Below are positions 27,148 through 35,700 of a stretch of DNA of 64,000 nt, one piece after another (the first letter of the stretch is position 1; each line of letters begins with the position of its first letter). Made by a program: the position numbers and the translations under genes. Location: assembly GCF_016482685.1 (NCBI RefSeq), contig NZ_JACYHF010000030.1:1-64000 (forward strand), read 5' to 3'. A model generated the notes under the pieces. That model did no database searches. It worked only from the letters and a program-made list of their open reading frames with translations, and was not told the origin of the DNA. Origin of the DNA: Streptomyces sp. DSM 110735 (GTDB taxonomy: Bacteria > Actinomycetota > Actinomycetes > Streptomycetales > Streptomycetaceae).

Positions 27148-29352
27148 ATGCCTCACCTCAGCCTGATCGTCTACGGGCCGAACACCCAGGGGCATCTGAC
27201 GGAGCTGCTCGACTCGCTGGCGACCCACCCGCTCCCGGACGCCGAGGTGATCGTCGCCGCCGTCGGTGACTGGGCCCGGGAGACCGCCGAGGGGCACACC
27301 CCCGAGACGGTCACCGTGCCGCTGCCCGAGGGCACCACCGACGCGGCGGCCCGGGCGGCGGGCGCCGCGCGGGCGCGGGGACGCTGGCTGCAGTTCGTGC
27401 ACGCCAAAGACGGCGTACCCGCCGGAACGCCCCGGCTGGTCGCCGAACGCACCGCCGAACTCGACCGCAGCGGCGAACACGCCGACGTCCTGCTCCTCGA
27501 CCACGTCACCACCACCTGGCGCACCACCGCCGCCCCCTCCCGCGACGGCCGCGTCCTGGCCGCCGCCGGGCGCTCCGTCCTCACCCTGGACGAGAACCCC
27601 GCTCTGCTGCGCCTGGAGCCCCTGCTCGGCACCCACGTGCTCAGCGCCGCGTTCTGGCGGGCCCACGAGGACGCCCTCACCGCCGACGACGAGGCACGCG
27701 CCGCCCACACCGCCCTGCTCCGCGCCGACCGTGTCGCCTGCCTCAACCAGGTGGCGTACGAGAACCGCGAGCTGCGCCCGGAGAGCCTGCCGCCGCTCGC
27801 CCCCGAGTCCCGGCTCGCGCTGGTCGACCGCTACGAGTCGCTGCTCCCGCTCACCGAGGGGCGCCGCGCCGTCCGCGCGGTGCTCTACGACCTGATGGTC
27901 CGTGACCTGCTGCGCACCTTCGCCCGCGAGGACATGCCCGAGCCGATCGCGCGCGCCTTCTTCGCCCGCGCCTCGCAGGCAGCCGTCCGCTGGCGCCCCG
28001 AGGGCCACCGGCGCCCGAGCGGTCTTGAGGGCGTACGCCACACGCTGCTCGAAGAGGGCGCCTACACCCGCTACCGCGCCTTCCAGGCAGCCAACCGCAC
28101 CCGGCGCGCCGCCAAGAAAGCCGTCCGCGCCCGCAAGCGCCAGGCGGGCGCCAAGCTCCGCGACCACTACTACCGCAGGGCGCTCGCCCGCCCCGTCGAC
28201 CCCGACCTGGCCGTCTTCTCGGCGTACTGGGACCGGGGCGTGGCCTGCAACCCTGCCGCCATCGCCGCCAAGCTCGCCGAACTCGCCCCGCACATCCGCC
28301 CGGTGTGGGTGGTGAGCAAGGAGAACGAAGCCCTGCTGCCCGCCGGCACCGACCACGTCATCCCCGGCACCCGGAGCTACTGGGAGACGCTGGCCACCGC
28401 CAAGTACCTGGTCAACAACGTCAACTTCCCCAACGCGGTGGTCAAACGACCCGACGCGATCCACCTCCAGACCCACCACGGCACCCCGCTCAAGCGCATG
28501 GGCCTGGACCAGCGCGACCACCCGGCCGCCGCCCAGGGTCTGGACTTCGCCGCCCTGCTGTCCCGCATCGACAAGTGGGACTACAGCGTCAGCGCCAACA
28601 GCCACACCACCCGCATGTGGGAGCGCGCCTACCCGGCCCGCTACACCTCGCTGGACCACGGCTATCCGCGCAACGACGTCTTCTACACCGCGACCGCCGC
28701 CGACGTGCGCGCCGCCCGCGAACGCCTCGGCATCCCGCCCGGCCGCACCGCCGTCCTCTACGCGCCCACCCACCGCGACTACGAAGCCGGGTTCACCCCC
28801 CGCCTCGACCTCGCCACCCTGGCCGACCGGCTCGGCGAGGACACCGTCCTGCTGGTGCGCGCCCACTACTTCTACGGAGGCGCCGCCTCCCCGCTCAGCG
28901 GACTGCGCCGCTCGGGGCGGATCATCGACGTCTCCTCCTACGACCCGGTCGAGGAGCTGTGCCTCGCGGCGGACGCGCTGGTCACGGACTACTCCTCGAT
29001 CATGTTCGACTACGCCAACCTGGACCGCCCGGTCGTCGTCTACGCCGACGACTGGGAGACCTACCGCACCACGCGCGGCGTCTACTTCGACCTGATGGCC
29101 GAGGCGCCGGGGCACGTCGCCCGCACCCAGGAGGAGCTGACCGAGATCCTCACCTCCGGCGCCTGGCGCGACGAGAACGCGGCGAAGGCACGCACCGCCT
29201 TCCGGCGCCGGTTCTGCGAGTTCGACGACGGCCGCGCCGCCGAGCGCGTCGTGCGCCGGGTGTTCCTCGGCGAACCCGAGGAGGCGCTCCCGCCCGTGCT
29301 CCCGCTGGAGGAACGCACCCCCGCCCCGACCCCCGAGGAGGCCCAAGGATGA
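27148..29352 (+). CDS. Glycerophosphotransferase with degenerate GT2-like N-terminal half
   Basis: A 734-aa protein, ATG 27148, with AAGGAG upstream. The C-terminal domain (about 365-715) is the best-preserved TagF/TagB-like domain here: LQTHHGTPLKRMG (near 440), GYPRNDVFY, LYAPTHRDY, and TDYSSIMFDYANLDRP (near 611). The N-terminal 220 residues follow the length and order of the GT2 domains in the paralogues but lack their signature acids: VDDxS is missing, and the metal-binding LDSDD position reads QFVHAKDG. So the first half probably does not bind nucleotide-sugar. It overlaps the following GT2 gene by ATGA, which might supply that activity. Confidence 0.85.
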   Translation: MPHLSLIVYGPNTQGHLTELLDSLATHPLPDAEVIVAAVGDWARETAEGHTPETVTVPLPEGTTDAAARAAGAARARGRWLQFVHAKDGVPAGTPRLVAERTAELDRSGEHADVLLLDHVTTTWRTTAAPSRDGRVLAAAGRSVLTLDENPALLRLEPLLGTHVLSAAFWRAHEDALTADDEARAAHTALLRADRVACLNQVAYENRELRPESLPPLAPESRLALVDRYESLLPLTEGRRAVRAVLYDLMVRDLLRTFAREDMPEPIARAFFARASQAAVRWRPEGHRRPSGLEGVRHTLLEEGAYTRYRAFQAANRTRRAAKKAVRARKRQAGAKLRDHYYRRALARPVDPDLAVFSAYWDRGVACNPAAIAAKLAELAPHIRPVWVVSKENEALLPAGTDHVIPGTRSYWETLATAKYLVNNVNFPNAVVKRPDAIHLQTHHGTPLKRMGLDQRDHPAAAQGLDFAALLSRIDKWDYSVSANSHTTRMWERAYPARYTSLDHGYPRNDVFYTATAADVRAARERLGIPPGRTAVLYAPTHRDYEAGFTPRLDLATLADRLGEDTVLLVRAHYFYGGAASPLSGLRRSGRIIDVSSYDPVEELCLAADALVTDYSSIMFDYANLDRPVVVYADDWETYRTTRGVYFDLMAEAPGHVARTQEELTEILTSGAWRDENAAKARTAFRRRFCEFDDGRAAERVVRRVFLGEPEEALPPVLPLEERTPAPTPEEAQG

Positions 29353-31007
29353 CGACCCCCGATGTCACGGTCACCGTCATCAGCTACAACGACGCGGCCC
29401 GGCTGCCCCGCGCGGTCGCCTCCCTGCGCGCCCAGACCCACCGGAACATCGAGATCGTCATCAGCGACGACCACTCCACCGACGACACCCCCGAGGTGGC
29501 CAGGCGGCTCGCCGCCGAGGACTCCCGCGTCCGCTATCTGCGGCTGCCCGAGAACAGCGGCGGCTGCAGCGCCCCGCGCAACCGCGCCATCGACATCGCC
29601 CGCGCCCCCTATCTGATGTTCCTCGACAGCGACGACGAACTCCCGCCCCGCGCGGTCGAGTCGCTCCTCGCCGCGCACCGCGAACGCGAGGTCGACTTCA
29701 CCATGGGCGCGGTGACCCGGGTCCGCGTGGACAGCGGACGGCGCACCACCTGGATGCCCCACCTGGTCGGCGAGCGCCGCACCCTGGACGGCATCACCGC
29801 CGACCCCCGGCTGCTCTTCGAGCACCTGTCGACCAGCAAGATGTACGCCCGCGCCTTCCTCGACCGGCACCAACTGCGCTTCCCCGAGGGCATCCACTAC
29901 GAGGACCAGCTCTTCTCCGCGCAGGCGTACTGCCTGGCCGAGGCGTTCACGATCATCCCGGACCCGGTCTACACCTGGTACATCGAGCCGTACGCCGCCG
30001 CCGCCTCCGCCTCCATCTCCAACCAGCGGCACAAGATCTCCAACGTGGCCGACCGGGTGCACGTCCAGCGCCTGATCGACGACTTCCTGGTGGAGAGCGG
30101 GCACGCGGGGCTGCGCGAGGACAAGGACTACAAGTTCCTCAAGCACGACTTCCGGATGTACGCGGGCGACCTGCCCTACCGCGACGACGCGTGGCTCTCC
30201 GCCTTCGCCGAGATCATGAACCCGTACCTCGACAGCCTCGCCGACGGCGCCTTCACCCGGCTCCCCCGGCCCGAACGGGTCGTCCTGGAGCTGCTGCGCG
30301 AGGGACGCCTGGATGACCTCCGGCTCGCCGCGCGCGGGCTGGGCCAGCCGGTGGCGCCGAGGGAGGTCACCACCGACGACACCGGCACCTACTGGGGCGG
30401 TGCGGTGCCGTCCTCCGCGCGGGGGCGGCGCGAGCTGGACGTGTCCGACCTGGACCTGGAGACCCGGCCGTTCCCCAGCGCGTACTTCCGCCACGAGATC
30501 ACCGAGCTGACACCCGGTCCCGGCGCGACGCTCACCCTCACCGTGCGGACCTACGACCCCGGACTGCGGCTGCCCGTCGGACCGCAGCGGGCGGGACTGC
30601 TGCTGACGCCGGGAAAGCGGCGGATGACGGTGCCGTTCCGGCTCGATCCGGTCCGGCCCGGTGTCTTCGAGGGACGGGTGCGGGTGGATCTGAGCGAGGC
30701 GCGACTGCCGGTGCAGGGCTTCGCGGGGGTACGGCATCCGCTGGTCCGGCTGCAGCAGCAGGGGCTCGCCAACGGGGGGCTGCTGCTGGCTCCGCTGTCT
30801 TTTCCCTCGTTGACGGCTCGGGTGGAGTACCGGTCGGGTGCGGCGCCGCACGAGGTGGTCGTGGAGCCGGAGGGGCGGGGGGCGGGGCGGTTGCAGGTGC
30901 GGTGGCGTCCGGTGGGGGCGTCGTTGCTGTTGCGGCGCGTTGTGCGGCGGGTTGATCATCCCCGGGTTCGGGGGGCGGCGCGGCTTGTGTCGAGTGTGCT
31001 GCGGTGA
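29349..31007 (+). CDS. GT2 family glycosyltransferase
   Basis: A 552-aa protein from ATG 29349, overlapping the upstream stop. The GT-A domain has VTVISYNDA, SDDHSTDDT, SGGCSAPRNRAID, LDSDDELPP and HYEDQLFSAQ. Residues 250-330 are helical and the last 200 residues are beta-rich without a recognised domain. Closest local relative is the gene at 22740. Coupling to a transferase whose own GT2 domain is degenerate suggests the two act as a pair; this is inference. Followed by a strong hairpin. Confidence 0.87.
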   Translation: MTTPDVTVTVISYNDAARLPRAVASLRAQTHRNIEIVISDDHSTDDTPEVARRLAAEDSRVRYLRLPENSGGCSAPRNRAIDIARAPYLMFLDSDDELPPRAVESLLAAHREREVDFTMGAVTRVRVDSGRRTTWMPHLVGERRTLDGITADPRLLFEHLSTSKMYARAFLDRHQLRFPEGIHYEDQLFSAQAYCLAEAFTIIPDPVYTWYIEPYAAAASASISNQRHKISNVADRVHVQRLIDDFLVESGHAGLREDKDYKFLKHDFRMYAGDLPYRDDAWLSAFAEIMNPYLDSLADGAFTRLPRPERVVLELLREGRLDDLRLAARGLGQPVAPREVTTDDTGTYWGGAVPSSARGRRELDVSDLDLETRPFPSAYFRHEITELTPGPGATLTLTVRTYDPGLRLPVGPQRAGLLLTPGKRRMTVPFRLDPVRPGVFEGRVRVDLSEARLPVQGFAGVRHPLVRLQQQGLANGGLLLAPLSFPSLTARVEYRSGAAPHEVVVEPEGRGAGRLQVRWRPVGASLLLRRVVRRVDHPRVRGAARLVSSVLR

Positions 31008-31013
31008 GTTTTC

Positions 31014-31056
31014 GGGCGCGGGTGCGTTGTGGCTGGTCGCGCAGTTCCCCGCGCCC
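31014..31056. repeat. Dispersed Streptomyces-type terminator-like repeat
   Basis: GGGCGCGGGTGCG (31014-31026) pairs with CGCA (31040-31043) plus CCCGCGCCC (31048-31056), leaving a GTTC bulge: a 13-bp interrupted stem. The word GGCTGGTCGCGCAGTTCCCC is one I recognise from intergenic regions of many Streptomyces genomes. It lies between convergent genes ending at 31007 and 31084 and probably acts as a bidirectional terminator. Confidence 0.75.
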
Positions 31057-31083
31057 CTAAAAGACTCACGGCTTCCCCTCGTA

Positions 31084-32559
31084 TCAAGGCTCGACCTTGT
31101 ACAGGACCTGGTCTCCCGGTCCTCTCGTCACCTCTTTCAGCCAGGGTTCCGCCGTGTCCGGTGAGCCGATCACCCAGTGGACTCCGTACCGGCGGGCTAT
31201 GGCCAGGCGGGTCGCGGAGTCGGTGGTGGGGGCGTAGTAGCGGGTGACCGCCTGGTCGCGACCCGTTTCGTCCGGGAGGAAGAAGTCGGGGTAGCCGGGG
31301 GCGACGGTGTAGGGGCCGTAGGCGGGGATCTGGCGGGACGGGGTGGTGCGGGCCATCACCACGTCGCCGTAGCGGACCCAGGGGGTGATCCAGTGGTAAC
31401 CGACCCACGGGGTGCGGTACTTGGCGGCGACGGGAGCCGGGAGGTCGTTCCGGTCGATCACATAGCCGAGCGTGCCCGCCTGCGCCCACGCGCCGACCGC
31501 GAGGGCGATGCCCAGCAGGCACGCCCAGAGCAGCCGTACCCCCCGGCGTGACGCGGAGACCGTCTCCAGCGCTGCCGCGAGCTGGGCCGGGATCAGGGCG
31601 GCGGGCAGGGCGCGTCCCCAGGAGTAGTGGCCGGTGAGACCGCCCGCCGCGAAGAGCAGCGCGCCGAGGACGAAGAAGAGGACCAGGACGTCCCGGTGGT
31701 CGCGGCGCCAGCGGAACACCAGGGCGACCACGCCGAGCAGGACCAGTCCGAAGCGGGGCAGCAGGTCGCTGTAGAGGGGGCGGTGGATCGCCTCCAGGTC
31801 GGCGCCCGCCGAGAACAGGGCGAAGAAGTCGTAGTACGGCCAGAGCGCGAGCAGCAGGACGCCCGCCACCAGTGCCGCGCCGAGGCGCAGCAGGGTCGCG
31901 CGGGCGGGGCGCGCCGCGAGGACCACGGCGAGGGCGCCGAGGGAGGCGACCACGCCGGAGAACTGGTGGCACAGCAGGATCAGCGCCCACAGGAGCCCGA
32001 GTCCGATCCAGGCGGGCCACCCGGTGTCGGCGCGCAGCGCCCGGGTGAGCCACGCCCAGAAGTGGAAGGAGAGCCCGAGCGCGAGCACGCTGGGGTACGA
32101 GACCGTCAGGGCAAGGGAGTTGAGTCCGAGGAAGCCGCTCCAGTTGAAGACGTCCGGACCCCACAGGAAGACCACGCAGAGGATCGCGAGCGCGGGGGCG
32201 GCGCGGTGGGCGCTCAGGGTGCGGACGTAGCTCCAGACGCCGGTGAAGAGCAGCGCGAGTCCGACGAGGGCGCCGATGCGGAGCACCACGAACACCGACA
32301 GACCCGTGACACGGGCGAGGAGCCCGAGCAGCAGCATCCACGGCGAGTAGTAGGGGCTCGGGGTGTCGGCGTCGACCAGCGGGTTGCCCGGGTTGAGCAG
32401 GCTGTGGCGCAGCCGCTGCACGGTCGCCGCGTGCATCCCGAGGTCACCGGCCCAGGGCAGCCGGACGATCACCAGGAGCATCAGCACGGTGACGAGCGCG
32501 GCGGCGGCCCAGGGCAGCGCGCGCCCCGCGCTCGCCGGGCTAGGCGGGGCGGCGCGCAT
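31084..32559 (-). CDS. Multi-pass membrane protein, GT-C-like
   Basis: A 491-aa protein with about ten to eleven hydrophobic helices. The first external loop contains LPWAGDLGMHAATVQRL and ADTPSPYYSPWMLLL, which recalls GT-C enzymes, where an acidic residue in this loop is catalytic, but I cannot name the family. A soluble domain of about 130 residues at the C-terminus contains HWITPWVRYGDVV and ends KVEP. No ATP or nucleotide-sugar motif. It is next to, but convergent with, the glycopolymer genes. A role in surface glycan modification is inferred from fold type and position only. Confidence 0.65.
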   Translation of the reverse strand: MRAAPPSPASAGRALPWAAAALVTVLMLLVIVRLPWAGDLGMHAATVQRLRHSLLNPGNPLVDADTPSPYYSPWMLLLGLLARVTGLSVFVVLRIGALVGLALLFTGVWSYVRTLSAHRAAPALAILCVVFLWGPDVFNWSGFLGLNSLALTVSYPSVLALGLSFHFWAWLTRALRADTGWPAWIGLGLLWALILLCHQFSGVVASLGALAVVLAARPARATLLRLGAALVAGVLLLALWPYYDFFALFSAGADLEAIHRPLYSDLLPRFGLVLLGVVALVFRWRRDHRDVLVLFFVLGALLFAAGGLTGHYSWGRALPAALIPAQLAAALETVSASRRGVRLLWACLLGIALAVGAWAQAGTLGYVIDRNDLPAPVAAKYRTPWVGYHWITPWVRYGDVVMARTTPSRQIPAYGPYTVAPGYPDFFLPDETGRDQAVTRYYAPTTDSATRLAIARRYGVHWVIGSPDTAEPWLKEVTRGPGDQVLYKVEP

Positions 32560-32733
32560 CGGGCCGGGCCTCGGTGCGGTTCAAGGTCACAGGCACGAGC
32601 CAGACCCTATCCGAAAGGGACCGATTAGCAGGAAACGGTAAATACGCCACAGGTTTTTCCCTAGGCGGAGGCAAGAACCCGAGCGGGGCGGAGACCCGGA
32701 TGCGGGGCGGAACACGGGTGCGCCGCGGAAACA

Positions 32734-32773
32734 AGGATGCCCCGGAACCGTTTCTCCGGTTCCGGGGCATCCT
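32734..32773 (-). terminator. Strong terminator of the NAD-glutamate dehydrogenase gene
   Basis: AGGATGCCCCGGAACC (32734-32749) and its exact complement (32758-32773) form a 16-bp perfect stem with an 8-base loop, starting 13 bases past the stop codon of the gene ending at 32787. Confidence 0.92.
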
Positions 32774-32786
32774 GTGTCTCCTCGCG

Positions 32787-35700
32787 TCAGGAGTGCGTGC
32801 GCAGCAGCGTCCGCATCGTGCGCATCGCCACCGAGAGGTTGGCGAGGTCGAACGCGTCCGAGCTACGGATCTCCTCCAGGGTGGAGCGCGCCCGGCTCAG
32901 GATCGGCGCGTTCTTCTCCTCCCACGCCTTGAAGCGCTGCTCGGGCGTCGAGGTGCCGTTGCCCACCGCGAGCACGTCCGCCGTGAGGGCGGCGTGGGCC
33001 GCGTAGAGGTCCTCACGGATGGAGGCGCGGGCCATGGACTGCCAGCGGTCCGCGCGGGGCAGCTCGATGATGCGGTCCATGAGCTGCGTGATGTACAGCC
33101 GGTCCGCGAGGTCGTAGTAGACCTCGGCGACGTCGAGCGGCTCCTTGCCCATGCGGTCGGCCACCGAGACGATGTCCAGCGCCGGGAAGGCGGAGGAGAA
33201 CCCGGCGACCCGCGTGGCGAGTTCGTCCGGGACACCGGCCGCGGACAGCTCGTCGTACACGTGCTGGTACCACTCCAGGTCCGCGCCGCGCAGCAGCTTC
33301 GGCATCTGCTGCCAGACCTGCTCGACGCGCGCCGCGAAGAACTCGACGGTCTCGGCGAGCTGGAGCGGCTGCGGGCGGTTGTTGAGCAGCCAGCGGGTGC
33401 CGCGCTCGACGAGGCGGCGCGAGTGCAGCCGGATGCGGGTCTGGACGGCCGCGTCGACCTTGTTGTCCAGCTCCTCCACCGCGTCCCACACCGGCGCCGA
33501 GCAGAAGATCGCGCGGGCCGCGGTCTGGGCGCGGACGATCTCCTCCAGGGAGGCGCCGGTCTCCTCGCGCAGCCGGTGCAGATAGGTCGTACCGCCCGTG
33601 TTCACCGTGTCGTTGACCAGGACGGTCGTGGTGATCTCGCGGCGCAGCGGGTGGCTGTCGATGGACTCCGCGAACCGCTCGCGCAGCGCCGACGGGAAGT
33701 AGGCGTGCAGCAGGGTGCGCAGGTAGGGGTCGTCGGGCAGCGAGGTGCGCAGCAGCTCCTCGGCGACCGTGATCTTCGTGTACGCCAGCAGGACGGCGGT
33801 CTCGGGGCTGGTGAGCCCCTGCCCCTGGGCCAGCCGCTCGCGGATCTGGCGGTCGGTGGGCAGGAACTCCAGCGCCCGGTCGAGGTGACCCTCGCGCACC
33901 AGGTGGCGGATGAAGCGGGCCTGCGCGTGCAGCATGTCCTTGGACTGCGCCAGCGCGTTGGCCAGCGCGGTGTTCTGCGCGTAGTTGTTGCGCAGGACCA
34001 GGGAGCCGACCTCGTCCGTCATCTCCGCGAGCAGCTTGTTGCGCTGCTTGACGGTCATGTCGCCGTCCGTGACCAGGCCATTGAGCAGGATCTTGATGTT
34101 CACCTCGTGGTCGGAGGTGTCCACACCGGCGCTGTTGTCGATCGCGTCGGTGTTGATCCGGCCGCCCTGGAGCGCGAACTCGATGCGGCCGAGCTGGGTC
34201 AGACCCAGGTTGCCGCCCTCGCCGACGACCTTGACGCGCAGGTCGGCGCCGTCGACGCGGATGGCGTCGTTCGCCTTGTCGCCGACGTCCGCGTTGGACT
34301 CCGCCGAGGACTTCACGTACGTGCCGATGCCGCCGTTCCACAGCAGGTCGACCGGCGACTGGAGGATCGCCTTCATCAGGTCGGCGGGGGTCATCTTGGA
34401 GATCTTCTCCTCGATGCCCAGCGCCTCACGGATGTGGCTGTTGAGCGGGATCGACTTGGCGCTGCGCGGGAAGATCCCGCCGCCCGCCGACAGCAGCGAG
34501 GTGTCGTAGTCGGCCCAGCTCGAACGGGGCAGCTCGAACAGGCGGCGGCGCTCGGCGTAGCCGGTGGCCGCGTCCGGGTTCGGGTCGATGAAGATGTGCC
34601 GGTGGTCGAAGGCGGCGACCAGGCGGATGTGCTCGGAGAGCAGCATGCCGTTGCCGAACACGTCACCGGACATGTCACCGATGCCGACGACCGTGAAGTC
34701 CTCGGACTGCGTGTCCACGCCCAGCTCGCGGAAGTGCCGCTTCACGGACTCCCAGGCGCCGCGCGCGGTGATGCCCATGCCCTTGTGGTCGTAGCCCGCC
34801 GAGCCGCCGGAGGCGAAGGCGTCCCCGAGCCAGAAGTCGTACTCCCCGGCGACGCCGTTGGCGATGTCGGAGAACGTCGCGGTGCCCTTGTCGGCGGCGA
34901 CGACCAGGTAGGTGTCCTCGCCGTCGTGGCGGACCACGTCCTGCGGCGGGACGACCTCGCCGGCCACCATGTTGTCGGTGATGTCGAGCAGCGCCGAGAT
35001 GAACGTCTTGTAGCTGGCGATGCCCTCGGCGAGCCAGGCGTCCCGGTCCACGCTCGGGTCGGGGAGCTGCTTGGCGACGAAGCCGCCCTTGGCGCCGACC
35101 GGCACGATGACGGTGTTCTTCACCATCTGCGCCTTGACCAGACCGAGGATCTCGGTGCGGAAGTCCTCGCGCCGGTCCGACCAGCGCAAGCCCCCGCGCG
35201 CGACCTTGCCGAAGCGCAGGTGCACGCCCTCGACACGCGGCGAGTACACCCAGATCTCGTACGCCGGGCGCGGCGCGGGCAGGTCCGGGATGGCGCGCGG
35301 GTCGAACTTCATGGAGACGTAGTCGTGCGGCTTGCCGCCCTCGGTCTCCTGGAAGAAGTTGGTGCGCAGGGTCGCCTTGATGACGGTCAGGAAGGAGCGC
35401 AGGATGCGGTCCTCGTCCAGGCTCGCGACCTGGTCGAGCGCGGCGTCCAGCTCCTCCAGGAGCGCGTCGGTGATCTCAAGACCGGCGGTCTGCCGGTCCG
35501 GGGACATCCGCGCCTCGAAGAGGGAGACCAGGAGCCGGGTGGTGTGGACGTTGTTGCGGAGGGTGTCCTCCATGTAGTCCTGGCTGAAGGTCGAGCCCGC
35601 CTGGCGCAGGTACTTGGCGTACGCGCGCAGCACCATCGCCTGCCGCCAGGTGAGACCGGCGCTCAGGACGAGGGAGTTGAAGCCGTCGTTCTCCGCCTGG

